Source of the DNA: an uncultured Kangiella sp.
Lineage (GTDB): Bacteria > Pseudomonadota > Gammaproteobacteria > Enterobacterales > Kangiellaceae
Length of the DNA stretch: 64,000 nucleotides
Assembly (NCBI GenBank): GCA_947498625.1
Contig: CANMKR010000002.1
Location: forward strand, 372,001 to 436,000
Reading direction: 5' to 3'
A model generated the notes under the pieces. The model did no database searches and was not told the DNA's origin. It was given only the letters and a program-made list of their open reading frames with translations. The stretch's first letter is position 1, and the number at the start of each line of letters is the position of its first letter. Shown here piece by piece: positions 37,046 to 45,321 of this stretch. The translations under genes and the position numbers were made by a program.

Positions 37046-38821
37046 TTAATAAGTACGTGCTTTCGGCGGGAAAGCATCCACTTTTTCTGGTTGCATATTA
37101 ACGTCGCGCTTACCCATTTCTTCAGTTTCAGGGTAATAAACTGAGTGTACTAACCAGTTTTCATCATCACGATCTAAATAATCTTCGCGAGAGTGTGCGC
37201 CACGAGATTCTGTTCTGTATTCTGCAGACATTGCGGTCGCATAAGCTACTTCCATTAAATTCTCTAACTCTAAACATTCAATACGCTCAGTATTAAAGGC
37301 TTTAGACTTATCCTTAAGATAGCCATGTTTAAGACGCTCACGAAGCTCTTTAACTTTCGCTAAACCTTCTTTCATTAAATCACCAGTTCGGAATACTCCG
37401 AAGTGATTTTGCATCACGGTTTGTAATTCTTTACGCAACTCAACTGGATCAACCGCATCTTTATCTTCTGCAGAAGAATTATCCCAACGATTATATCGAG
37501 CCATCGCATTATCAGCATCTTCATCAGTAAGCTCAGAGAAAGTTAAACCTTCACGTAACGCTTCTTCTAAATGCATACCTGCGGCACGACCAAAAACCAC
37601 TAAGTCTAATAATGAGTTACCACCTAGACGATTTGCACCGTGTACCGATACACAAGCAATCTCGCCAACGGCATAGAAACCTTTCACAATGTTTTCTGTA
37701 CCATCAGGATTACGGTCAATGACTTGGCCAAATTTATTCGTAGGAATACCACCCATCATATAGTGACAAGTAGGAATCACTGGAATAGGCTCTTTAACCG
37801 GGTCTACATGTCCAAAGGTACGAGCCAACTCTAAAATACCTGGTAAGCGCTTGTTAAGAACTTCTTCACCTAAATGATCAAGCTTTAACATCACATGGTC
37901 ACCATTAGGTCCACAGCCATTACCCGCTAAAATTTCTTTTGTCATAGAACGAGCAACAACGTCACGCGATGCTAAATCTTTAGCATTCGGAGCATAACGC
38001 TCCATAAAACGCTCACCATCTTTATTGATCAGGTAACCACCCTCACCACGACAACCTTCAGTCACTAAAACTCCAGCACCGGCGATACCCGTTGGGTGGA
38101 ACTGCCACATTTCCATATCTTGAACCGGCAGACCTGCGCGCAATGCCATACCAACGCCGTCGCCGGTGTTGATCAATGCATTCGTAGTTGAAGCATAAAT
38201 ACGACCAGCACCACCAGTTGCAAAAACAGTTGCACGCGACTTAAACATAGCGATTTCGCCCGTTTCAATCGACATAGCTGTGACACCACAAACGTCACCA
38301 TCTTCGTTACGAACCAAGTCCATCGCATACCACTCATTAAAGAACTGAGTTTTTGCTGCTAAGTTAGCTTGGTATAAAGTGTGTAATAAAGCATGGCCAG
38401 TTCTATCCGCCGCAGCTGCAGTACGAGCCGCCTGCTCACCACCAAACTCTTTTGATTGGCCACCAAAAGGTCTTTGGTAGATTTTGCCATTATCTAAACG
38501 AGAAAATGGTAAGCCCATATGCTCAAGCTCATAAATAGCTGCAGGACCTGACTCACACATATATTCGATAGCGTCTTGGTCACCAATATAATCAGAACCT
38601 TTAACCGTATCGTACATGTGCCAGCGCCAATCATCATCATGACTGTTACCAAGTGCAACGGTGATACCGCCTTGAGCAGATACAGTATGCGAACGAGTTG
38701 GGAAAACTTTTGAAATCAAAGCGACCTTCTGACCGCTTTTTGCCAGCTGTAGCGAAGCACGCATACCTGCGCCGCCGCCACCTACGATTACGGCATCAAA
38801 TGTATAAGTTGGAATAGACAT
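37046..38821 (-). CDS. sdhA: Succinate dehydrogenase flavoprotein subunit
   Basis: A 591-residue flavoprotein that oxidises succinate to fumarate. It has the N-terminal dinucleotide fold [14 protein letters not shown], the covalent-FAD His in [10 protein letters not shown], the active-site loop HPTGIAGAG...[10 protein letters not shown], and the catalytic Arg region SRDVVARSM. It is 3 bases downstream of sdhD, so sdhCDAB is one tight operon. Confidence 0.97.
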   Translation of the reverse strand: MSIPTYTFDAVIVGGGGAGMRASLQLAKSGQKVALISKVFPTRSHTVSAQGGITVALGNSHDDDWRWHMYDTVKGSDYIGDQDAIEYMCESGPAAIYELEHMGLPFSRLDNGKIYQRPFGGQSKEFGGEQAARTAAAADRTGHALLHTLYQANLAAKTQFFNEWYAMDLVRNEDGDVCGVTAMSIETGEIAMFKSRATVFATGGAGRIYASTTNALINTGDGVGMALRAGLPVQDMEMWQFHPTGIAGAGVLVTEGCRGEGGYLINKDGERFMERYAPNAKDLASRDVVARSMTKEILAGNGCGPNGDHVMLKLDHLGEEVLNKRLPGILELARTFGHVDPVKEPIPVIPTCHYMMGGIPTNKFGQVIDRNPDGTENIVKGFYAVGEIACVSVHGANRLGGNSLLDLVVFGRAAGMHLEEALREGLTFSELTDEDADNAMARYNRWDNSSAEDKDAVDPVELRKELQTVMQNHFGVFRTGDLMKEGLAKVKELRERLKHGYLKDKSKAFNTERIECLELENLMEVAYATAMSAEYRTESRGAHSREDYLDRDDENWLVHSVYYPETEEMGKRDVNMQPEKVDAFPPKARTY

Positions 38822-38824
38822 TAA

Positions 38825-39172
38825 TTAAATGCTCCACAAAATTTGAATGCCCCAAATCATCAAGGCAAGACACATAATAATTACAAAGGCTTGGAAAATC
38901 ATTCGGATTGCCAACTTTGGCATATAGTCAGTGGACACAATCCATAAACCAATCCAAGCATGCATCACTATTGAACCTAAGGCTAATAGTGAAAAAACTT
39001 TCATAAAGGTGGTTGCAAACAAAGCTTGCCATGCAGCAGCTGTCACATCACCGGTACTAATGACGAAATACGTTAAATACAGCGTATAAGCCAACATAAT
39101 AACTGCTGACAAACGTTGAATAATCCAATCGTGTAAGCCTGAACGACCTAAACTAGTGACTGTTGCTACCAT
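38825..39172 (-). CDS. sdhD: Succinate dehydrogenase membrane anchor
   Basis: A 115-residue three-TM anchor. The conserved HAWIGLWIVSTDY near the middle fits the heme- and quinone-proximal block of SdhD. I chose the internal ATG (MVATVTSLGRSGLHDW), which overlaps the end of sdhC by 7 bases; a longer frame upstream adds only Arg/Ser-rich residues read through sdhC. RSGLHDWIIQRLSA matches the normal SdhD start. Confidence 0.93.
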   Translation of the reverse strand: MVATVTSLGRSGLHDWIIQRLSAVIMLAYTLYLTYFVISTGDVTAAAWQALFATTFMKVFSLLALGSIVMHAWIGLWIVSTDYMPKLAIRMIFQAFVIIMCLALMIWGIQILWSI

Positions 39173-39540
39173 ACCCAAACTCCTAATGCGACTGCGACGA
39201 TTGCTGATAGGATTAACACTATCCATGCGCCGCGCTTACCGCCTTCTAATGACTCACCAATACCAGCATCCATTAATAGGTGACGAACACCTGCAATAAT
39301 GTGGAATGCTAAAGCGGCCAAGATTGCCCAAAATACAAACTGACAAATGAAATTGTCGTTAAGACTGTTCTGTAATTCGGCAAAACCGGCTGGGTTGAAT
39401 GATTTTTGCAAAGCCCAAAGAAGAATAGGTATTGCGATGAATAGAATAACGCCTGTGATACGGTGCAAAATCGAAGAAATTGCCGTCACAGGGAATCTTA
39501 CTGTCATAAGATTCAAGTTTTTAGGTCTATTATGCTTCAC
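39166..39540 (-). CDS. sdhC: Succinate dehydrogenase cytochrome b556 subunit
   Basis: A 124-residue three-TM protein. RPKNLNLMTVRFPVTAISSILHRITG is recognisable as the SdhC N-terminus (given here only in part: RPKNLNL, then SILHRITG), and the heme His is in FHIIAGVRHLLMD. The start is a GTG at 39538-39540, the only one upstream of the conserved block, since an in-frame stop lies four codons before it. No Shine-Dalgarno sequence is visible. A possible promoter at 39552-39581 would leave only a very short leader. Confidence 0.93.
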   Translation of the reverse strand: MKHNRPKNLNLMTVRFPVTAISSILHRITGVILFIAIPILLWALQKSFNPAGFAELQNSLNDNFICQFVFWAILAALAFHIIAGVRHLLMDAGIGESLEGGKRGAWIVLILSAIVAVALGVWVW

Positions 39541-39940
39541 GATTAGTATCTATTTTAATGCCCAGGTCGGTGGCGTTACAAAAAGATGTCTTCAAACCTT
39601 AAGTCTCTCAATGGCTAAAACTTATGATCCATTGAAATTATTGCATTTTTCGACCTAATAAATGCAGTTTGAAAGACGTCCCCAGTGATACAAACTGATA
39701 GGCAGAGAATTATATAAGTGCTTGATGCTGATTACAAACAAATCGCTATAAAAGCTTTTAAAAAATAAAAGCTGTAGCATTCTTGAATAAAAAGCATCCA
39801 ATGCTGTTTAAAAAGCCAACAATTTAACTTATTTCAAACGGTTGTTATAAAAATGTCTTAGAAAAGTCATGAAAATTTTGTAGAATGAACGGCTATCTAG
39901 GAAATAAACTTCTGTATTCAATAAAGTCTAAGGAGACTTC
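39541..39940. other. Divergent sdhC/gltA control region
   Basis: These 400 bases separate sdhC from gltA and should carry both promoters. A leftward TTGTAA, 18-nt spacer and TAAAAT at 39552-39581 is the best sdh candidate. An imperfect inverted pair (GATGTCTTCAAAC near 39584 and GTTTGAAAGACGTC near 39669) spans about 100 bases. AGGAG at 39931-39935 is the gltA ribosome-binding site. I see no recognisable ArcA or Crp box. Confidence 0.45.
39552..39581 (-). promoter_or_regulatory. Possible sdh operon promoter
   Basis: Read leftwards: TTGTAA (39581-39576), 18 bases, TAAAAT (39557-39552). A start about 7 bases later would fall about 5 bases before the GTG of sdhC, giving a nearly leaderless mRNA, in line with the lack of a ribosome-binding site there. 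Confidence 0.3.
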
Positions 39941-41230
39941 ATGTCGGATAAAACAGCAAAACTAAGCCTTCCCAACGGCGAAACGTTAGACTTAAATGTT
40001 TTAAGCCCTACTATGGGGAAAGACGTTATCGACGTCCGCGCTTTAGGAAAAGCAGGCTATTTCACTTATGACCCTGGTTACGTTTCAACAGGTGCTTGTG
40101 AATCTAAGATCACTTTTATCGACGGCGGCAAAGGCCAATTATTATACAGAGGCTATCCAATTGAGCAGTTAGCCGATGAAGCGACTTTCGAAGAAGTGGC
40201 TTATTTACTACTTAACGGCGAACTACCTAACCAAGAAGAATACGATGCGTTTGTGGCTAAAATAAATAACCACACCATGGTTCACCAGCAAATGATGAAC
40301 TTCTTCAATGGTTTCCGTCGTGATGCGCACCCAATGGCGATTATGATCGCTGTAGTTGGCGCTCTTTCTGCTTTCTATCATGATTCTTTGGACATTAACG
40401 ATCCACAACATCGTGAAATCAGCGCAATGCGTTTAATCGCTAAGGTTCCGACGATTGCAGCTATGTGCTACCGCTATACAGTGGGACACCCTTTCGTTTA
40501 TCCGAATAATGACAAAAGCTTAGCTTGGAACTTCCTAAACATGATGTTCAGCCAGCCAACTATGGACTGGGAGCCGGATCCAATTTTAGTAGATGCAATG
40601 GATAAGATTTTTACTCTGCATGCTGATCACGAACAAAACGCTTCTACTTCAACAGTACGTTTAGCGGGCTCTTCCGGCGCTAATCCTTTCGCTGCGATTG
40701 CTTCAGGTATTGCTTGCTTATGGGGACCAGCACACGGCGGTGCCAACGAAGCCTGCTTGAATATGCTGCGTGAAATTGGTGATGTAGAGCGTATTCCCGA
40801 GTTTATTGCGCGCGCTAAGGATAAATCTGATCCATTCCGCTTAATGGGCTTTGGTCACCGCGTTTATAAAAACTTTGACCCACGTGCAAAAGTGATGCGC
40901 GATTCGGCATATCAAGTTTTAGAACTATTAGGTAAGCATGACGATCCAACTTTCAAGGTTGCTTTAGAGCTTGAAAAAATTGCATTAGAAGATCCTTATT
41001 TCGTTGAAAAGAAACTGTATCCTAATGTTGATTTCTACTCAGGCGTTATCTTAGACGCTATCGGTATTCCGACCAATATGTTCACCGTCATTTTTGCTTT
41101 AGCAAGAACTGTGGGCTGGGTATCGCAGTGGAATGAAATGATTGGTGAACCAAATCGTAAGATTGGTCGTCCTCGTCAGTTATATACTGGTGAAACTGCA
41201 AGAGATTATGTAGAAATTTCTAAGCGTTAA
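39941..41230 (+). CDS. gltA: Citrate synthase (type II)
   Basis: A 429-residue enzyme that condenses oxaloacetate and acetyl-CoA. It shows the active-site His in [15 protein letters not shown] and GFGHRVYK, and the catalytic Asp region [13 protein letters not shown]. The length and the N-terminal beta domain are those of the hexameric, NADH-sensitive type of Gram-negative bacteria. A strong AGGAG precedes the ATG. It is divergent from sdhCDAB and followed by its own terminator. Confidence 0.97.
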   Translation: MSDKTAKLSLPNGETLDLNVLSPTMGKDVIDVRALGKAGYFTYDPGYVSTGACESKITFIDGGKGQLLYRGYPIEQLADEATFEEVAYLLLNGELPNQEEYDAFVAKINNHTMVHQQMMNFFNGFRRDAHPMAIMIAVVGALSAFYHDSLDINDPQHREISAMRLIAKVPTIAAMCYRYTVGHPFVYPNNDKSLAWNFLNMMFSQPTMDWEPDPILVDAMDKIFTLHADHEQNASTSTVRLAGSSGANPFAAIASGIACLWGPAHGGANEACLNMLREIGDVERIPEFIARAKDKSDPFRLMGFGHRVYKNFDPRAKVMRDSAYQVLELLGKHDDPTFKVALELEKIALEDPYFVEKKLYPNVDFYSGVILDAIGIPTNMFTVIFALARTVGWVSQWNEMIGEPNRKIGRPRQLYTGETARDYVEISKR

Positions 41231-41277
41231 ATTTAGAAAAATTCTACTGACATTTATTTTTTCAAATGTCTATAATC

Positions 41278-41305
41278 AAGGGAACTTAAACAGTTCCCTT
41301 TTTTA
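41278..41305 (+). terminator. Terminator of gltA
   Basis: AAGGGAAC and GTTCCCTT form an 8-bp stem with a 7-nt loop followed by a T run, about 48 bases after the gltA stop. Confidence 0.85.
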
Positions 41306-41312
41306 TTGCTTT

Positions 41313-41398
41313 TTTAAGTAGGGTCAGAGTTACTTTTCATACTCTTCTATACTTCATTAGACAACTCAATAAAAAAAGTAACTCTGACCCTACTTAAA
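41313..41398. repeat. Perfect REP-like palindrome against the dioxygenase start
   Basis: Two 25-nt arms (41313-41337 and 41374-41398) are exact inverted copies with the core GTAGGGTCAGAGTTAC, around a 36-nt centre. The core is shared with the element at 1236-1293. The right arm ends 2 bases before the ATG of the dioxygenase gene, leaving no room for a normal ribosome-binding site, and the left arm starts 8 bases after the gltA terminator. Confidence 0.85.
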
Positions 41399-41400
41399 TC

Positions 41401-42486
41401 ATGCAGAAAAACGTTAAACCTTGTTATTACAGCGATTACCTACAACTTGATAAACTTCTTGATGCGCAACATCCAGAAAGTAAAAAGTATGGTAAAGAGG
41501 CGCATGATGAAATGCTTTTTATCATGGTGCATCAAGCCTATGAGCTATGGTTTAAACAAATTTTACACGAAGTAAACGCCATACTTCCTGTGCTATCGCA
41601 AAAATCTGTTCCAGAAAAAGAATTAAGTACTATTAACCTACGATTAGAGCGTATTCATAAAATTCAAGAAGTCATGGTCAATCAAATTGATATTCTTGAA
41701 ACCATGACTCCCCTTGATTTCTTAGACTTTAGAGACTATCTGATTCCAGCCTCAGGTTTCCAATCCATTCAATTTAAAGAAATCGAAATTATTCTTGGCT
41801 TAAAGTCAGAATTTAGAATTAACTTCGACAAAGAGTCTTTTTATAGTCGCTTAAATGAAAAAGATCGTACTCACTTAATGGCACTTGAAGAAGCGCCAAG
41901 CATGTATGATGCGGTAGAAAATTGGCTTGCGAGAATGCCGTTTTTAGAATTTGGCGACTTTAACTTTTGGGAACAGTATCAATCGTCGGTAAAAGCCATG
42001 CTCGACCACGATGAAGAAACTCTTAAAGAAGCTGATTATTTATCCGATGGCGAAAAGCGCTTTCAACTGAATGATTTAAATAATACTCGAGCTAATTTTG
42101 CCGCATTATTTGATAAAGAAAAATATCAAGAAATGAAGCAGCAAGGTGTATTTCGCATGAGTCAGGAAGCTACATTAAGCGCTATTTTTATTAATCTTTA
42201 TCGCGAACAGCCGATGCTAACTGCCCCATTCCGCTTGCTGCAAGCTTTAGTTGAACTGGACGTAAACTTTACCCTATGGCGTTCACGTCATGTGGATATG
42301 GTGATGCGTATGATTGGTAATAAAATTGGTACTGGCGGTTCCTCAGGTCATGACTATTTACGTCAAACCACCATGAATAATAAGTTCTTTAGAGACTTAA
42401 TGAATATCACCACTTTCTTGATACCCAGATCGGCTTTACCAGAATTACCACAAGAAGTGATTGATGCTATGAGCTTTGGGAAATAA
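41401..42486 (+). CDS. kynA: Tryptophan 2,3-dioxygenase, long form
   Basis: A 361-residue heme enzyme that opens the indole ring of tryptophan to N-formylkynurenine, the first step of the kynurenine route. By comparison with known structures, the active-site His is in MVHQAYELWFK (His44) and the proximal heme ligand in RSRHVDMVMRMIG (His297), followed by the substrate loop GTGGSSG. Typical bacterial forms are about 280-300 residues. The extra middle part here (ENWLARMPFLE...FNFWEQY, LFDKEKYQEM, FINLYREQPM) resembles the animal enzyme. The N-terminal YSDYLQLDKLL supports the ATG at 41401, yet no ribosome-binding site is present because a palindrome abuts the codon. No kynureninase or formamidase is nearby. 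Confidence 0.93.
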   Translation: MQKNVKPCYYSDYLQLDKLLDAQHPESKKYGKEAHDEMLFIMVHQAYELWFKQILHEVNAILPVLSQKSVPEKELSTINLRLERIHKIQEVMVNQIDILETMTPLDFLDFRDYLIPASGFQSIQFKEIEIILGLKSEFRINFDKESFYSRLNEKDRTHLMALEEAPSMYDAVENWLARMPFLEFGDFNFWEQYQSSVKAMLDHDEETLKEADYLSDGEKRFQLNDLNNTRANFAALFDKEKYQEMKQQGVFRMSQEATLSAIFINLYREQPMLTAPFRLLQALVELDVNFTLWRSRHVDMVMRMIGNKIGTGGSSGHDYLRQTTMNNKFFRDLMNITTFLIPRSALPELPQEVIDAMSFGK

Positions 42487-42488
42487 CT

Positions 42489-42656
42489 ATGGTTTGGGCT
42501 AAACGAATTCTAAAAATAACGCTTGCAATAGTTTTGCTTAATGACATGTCGTTTACATTAACTCATTATGCACTTATACCTAACGATTATAATAATGACG
42601 CTTACTCAAATAAAGAAGTAGTAGAGTTAGCCAGAAAGGAAAGTATGAAGGGTTGA
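42489..42656 (+). CDS. Possible 55-residue exported peptide
   Basis: A short frame starts 2 bases after the dioxygenase stop codon. It encodes 55 residues: a positively charged start (MVWAKRILK), a hydrophobic stretch (ITLAIVLLNDM), then a polar, Asn/Tyr-rich tail and a charged end. It looks like a small exported or membrane-anchored protein. GGGA at the end of the dioxygenase gene could serve as its ribosome-binding site, which would couple the two. I recognise no family. Confidence 0.4.
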   Translation: MVWAKRILKITLAIVLLNDMSFTLTHYALIPNDYNNDAYSNKEVVELARKESMKG

Positions 42657-42751
42657 GAGTAGCCCATCATGTTAATGAGCAACATTGCTTTTTGGATATT
42701 TACCAATTTTAATTATTCTTATATTGCTACTAATAATTTCAAAATATGAAA

Positions 42752-42793
42752 TTACCAGAAGAAGTGACTGATACTATGAACTTTGAATATTAG
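42752..42793 (+). repeat. Partial copy of the dioxygenase gene 3' end
   Basis: These 42 bases align without gaps to the last 42 bases of the dioxygenase gene (42445-42486), with 33 identities by my count, and the reading frame is kept to a stop codon: LPQEVIDAMSFGK in the gene, LPEEVTDTMNFEY in the copy. It looks like a decayed direct duplication 307 bases downstream. Confidence 0.7.
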
Positions 42794-42808
42794 CTCAAAG
42801 AGCTCGTC

Positions 42809-42881
42809 ATTCCCGCGCAGGCGGGAATCGATTTCAAGGAATGGCATTTGACTCAAGATAGATTACCGTTTACACGGGAAT
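42809..42881. repeat. Two facing dRS3-like palindromes
   Basis: ATTCCCGCGCAGGCGGGAAT at 42809-42828, preceded by GTC, and a degraded copy ATTACCGTTTACACGGGAAT at 42862-42881, followed by GAC, face each other. The outer GTC/GAC bases match the context of the copies at 8716 and 9072. Confidence 0.75.
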
Positions 42882-42897
42882 GACGGAGCTTGGTTTT

Positions 42898-43317
42898 TTA
42901 CTTCTCAAACAATCCACTCAAATCCTTAAACCCCTTAAATTCAAGTGCATTCCCTGATGGGTCATAGAAAAACATAGTGGCTTGTTCGCCTGGCTTTCCT
43001 TTAAAACGAATATAAGGTTCTATTACAAATTGCACGCTTTTTTCTTTTAATTTATCTGCAAGAGCTTGCCAATTAGGCATATCCAAAATCACCCCAAAAT
43101 GCGGCACTGGCACATCATGGCCATCTACCGCATTAGTCGCTTTCTCTGATTCAACTTTCATCGTTTCATCAAGATGTACAACTAACTGATGACCATAACA
43201 ATTGTAATCAATCCAATGATCACTTGAGCGGCCTTCTTCAAAACCTAAAACTTGCCGATAAAACTCTCGAGCAAGATGTATATCGTGTACTGGAATAGCT
43301 AGGTGGAATGGTCTCAT
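42898..43317 (-). CDS. VOC-family protein (glyoxalase/dioxygenase superfamily)
   Basis: A 139-residue protein with two beta-alpha-beta-beta-beta modules. It starts FHLAIPVHDIHLAREFYRQVLGF and ends FFYDPSGNALEFKGF, the standard VOC pattern; His5 and the Glu of ALEFK are likely metal ligands, with HFGVILD in the middle. The substrate cannot be predicted. It is a single gene on the leftward strand. Confidence 0.88.
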   Translation of the reverse strand: MRPFHLAIPVHDIHLAREFYRQVLGFEEGRSSDHWIDYNCYGHQLVVHLDETMKVESEKATNAVDGHDVPVPHFGVILDMPNWQALADKLKEKSVQFVIEPYIRFKGKPGEQATMFFYDPSGNALEFKGFKDLSGLFEK

Positions 43318-43511
43318 ATAGTTTATAAAATGTTGCTCAATCTAATAGTAATTACGTATGTTTACATATAGTTACAAAATATGCCTAATTATTTTGCTTT
43401 CAAAGCTACATAATAATATTTGAACTATAAAGTGTGAATGACTTATCAATTTATTCAAACTAAAATTGATACATTATACTAACGTAAAGATATATAAAGG
43501 ATTGAAATACC

Positions 43512-44297
43512 ATGTTAAATATTGCAAAACTGTTTTTGGTAGTATCATTAGTAGCCACTACCTATACAACGAATGCTTCTTATTCTAAAGAAGAATCAAG
43601 AAAAGCGGATCAAGCATTTGAGACTAAAGATTATGACACCGCTTTTAGTAAGTATTCAGAGTTAGCTAAGGTTGGAGATAAATTCGCACAATATCGCCTA
43701 TCTGTTATGCATTTAGAAGGTTTTGGTACCCAAACTAATGATATTGAAGCATATGCTTGGGCAGCCTTGGCTTCTCAAGATAAAACTCCAGTTATTGAAC
43801 AATATAGAGATGCTGTATATCTATTGATTCCTGAAGGACAAAAAGAAGCCGCAGAAAAATTAAAGGATGACTACTACAATAATTATAGTGATCCAAACTT
43901 AGTTCGCGCAGCTTTAAAAGAAACAAAAAAATTATTAAGAAAGTGTACAGGAACTAGAATTCGCGGCGGTGCAGGCTGTGATCGAGTAAGAACTGCCTCT
44001 TCTATCGAAATCGCTGGACTAGCTCCTGGTGTTGGCGGTGGCGGTAGCGCTTTAGGTAGCGGAGCAGGTAATTTCCTTGGCGGCGGTGAAGGCGGCGGTA
44101 AAGATGCTATGGGCATTATTGGTGCAATGTCATCATACACCACTCCTACAGGTTTAGGCGCCAAAGGCGACTTTCATGATCCTATGAAGTACACAAAATT
44201 GAAAAATGCTATTAGAGAAATGACTAAATATCTAAACAAGCAAGGTTCTGTGAATGTAATTGATGTTAGTGATGATAAAGAAGAAGAAAGTAAATAA
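43512..44297 (+). CDS. Exported Sel1-like protein with a glycine-rich region
   Basis: A 261-residue protein. A signal peptide (about 1-22, cleaved after TNA) is followed by Sel1/TPR-like helices (AFETKDYDTAFSKYSELA, then KFAQYRLSVMHLEGFG and EAYAWAALAS), which bind proteins or peptides. After about residue 145 comes a two-Cys loop (KCTGTRIRGGAGC) and a very glycine-rich linker (about 170-200), then a charged C-terminal helix. AGGA lies 12 bases before the ATG. The Sel1 part is common; the glycine-rich C-terminal half is not one I recognise. Confidence 0.75.
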   Translation: MLNIAKLFLVVSLVATTYTTNASYSKEESRKADQAFETKDYDTAFSKYSELAKVGDKFAQYRLSVMHLEGFGTQTNDIEAYAWAALASQDKTPVIEQYRDAVYLLIPEGQKEAAEKLKDDYYNNYSDPNLVRAALKETKKLLRKCTGTRIRGGAGCDRVRTASSIEIAGLAPGVGGGGSALGSGAGNFLGGGEGGGKDAMGIIGAMSSYTTPTGLGAKGDFHDPMKYTKLKNAIREMTKYLNKQGSVNVIDVSDDKEEESK

Positions 44298-44315
44298 AAT
44301 AATTGCTCAGTATTA

Positions 44316-44342
44316 AAAGGCGACTTTAAGTCGCCTTTTTTA
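44316..44342 (+). terminator. Terminator of the Sel1-like gene
   Basis: AAAAGGCGAC and GTCGCCTTTT form a perfect 10-bp stem with a 5-nt loop followed by further T. Confidence 0.88.
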
Positions 44343-44356
44343 TCGAATTAAACACA

Positions 44357-44869
44357 TCATTCGAATTCCGTTTTTGACATTAGTGTTGTTAATAAAAGCG
44401 TGAGCCCATCCGCATCCTCTTGATCAAAGCGATTATGTACTGGGCTATCGATATCGAATACTCCTACTAGCTTTCCGTTAGCAATCATAGGAATAACCAC
44501 TTCGCTGTTAGTGTCACCATCACAAGCAATATGTCCGGCAAAAGCATGCACATCCGCAACCAATTGGGTTTCGAGTGTTTCAGCTGCCGTGCCACAGACT
44601 CCTCGTCCAAAAGGAATGTGAACGCAGGCTACCTTGCCTTGATAAGGGCCAAGAATAAGCGCATTAGGATCTTTTGAGTTAACCAAGTAAAAGCCGACCC
44701 AATTCAAGTCTGGCAGCATCTGATACACAAAAGCGGACATCTGCGATAAATTGGTCACCCAGTTAGTATCTTCCGACAGCAGTGACTCAAGCTGCATAGC
44801 CAACTGACGGTAATATTCTGCTTTATCTTTTTGATACTCTTGGATCTGTGATTGGTCTAATTCAAACAT
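44357..44869 (-). CDS. msrC: Free methionine-(R)-sulfoxide reductase (GAF domain)
   Basis: A 170-residue cytoplasmic GAF protein that reduces free Met-R-sulfoxide. The three family cysteines are in ACVHIPFGRGVCG (two) and HIACDGDTNSEVV (one), and the WVGFYLV and GPYQGKVAC blocks are conserved. I chose the ATG at 44867-44869 because the product then has the usual length; a frame extension upstream adds 24 unconserved residues. The gene is monocistronic. Confidence 0.9.
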   Translation of the reverse strand: MFELDQSQIQEYQKDKAEYYRQLAMQLESLLSEDTNWVTNLSQMSAFVYQMLPDLNWVGFYLVNSKDPNALILGPYQGKVACVHIPFGRGVCGTAAETLETQLVADVHAFAGHIACDGDTNSEVVIPMIANGKLVGVFDIDSPVHNRFDQEDADGLTLLLTTLMSKTEFE

Positions 44870-45065
44870 GGCTAAAATTCTTTTCAACGATTGGGCTAAT
44901 GTATCCAAGCTAGACGCTAAAAACAACGCTTTATTACACAAATCTACCCCTTTGATTTACCCACTATATTGTGTAGTTTTATTCTTAATACCACTAGCCA
45001 TAAAAGGACTCTCGCGGTAACATACGGCGTTGTTTTGCTTGATAGAGTTAGCCTGAGGTTTTGGC

Positions 45066-45278
45066 TTGTCCAATAAATTTAAAATTACTCCAAAAACCCG
45101 TGCGCGCAAGCCCACTGATTCACCCTGCATTGGCACTTGCAGTACCGTTTTGGGTGATGAGGTTTGTCGTGGATGCGGTAGAAGTTTTGATGAAGTTTTA
45201 AATTGGCATACTTTTTCTGATGATCAGAAAAAAGCCATTAATCTTCGATTAAAGCTCGAAGGCAAAATAAAATTTTAA
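45066..45278 (+). CDS. DUF1289 small cysteine protein
   Basis: A 70-residue protein with the DUF1289 pattern SPCIGTCSTVLGDEVCRGCGRSFDEVLNW (four Cys in CxxxC and CxxC), predicted to hold a metal or Fe-S cluster. The function of the family is not known. The start is a TTG at 45066 with TGAGG about 10 bases upstream; no ATG is available before the Cys block. asnS follows 43 bases later and may be on the same transcript. Confidence 0.82.
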   Translation: MSNKFKITPKTRARKPTDSPCIGTCSTVLGDEVCRGCGRSFDEVLNWHTFSDDQKKAINLRLKLEGKIKF

Positions 45279-45321
45279 CACTCTATTTCATTTATAATCA
45301 ATAACTTAAGAGATATACCTA

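Larger units (their letters stand above)
42657..42897. other. Non-coding stretch with repeat debris
   Basis: AT-rich sequence without a convincing gene. It contains a partial copy of the dioxygenase 3' end and two dRS3-like palindromes, listed separately. Confidence 0.6.

Noticed and set aside
39584-39682. Imperfect inverted repeat in the sdhC/gltA gap as a riboswitch or sRNA gene
   Set aside because: The arms do not pair well (one bulge and one mismatch) and there is no conserved motif or terminator; left as a note on the control region.
41320-41400. The 41313-41398 palindrome as the gltA terminator
   Set aside because: A normal terminator for gltA already lies at 41278-41305, and the palindrome shares its core with a distant element, so it is better explained as a repeat.
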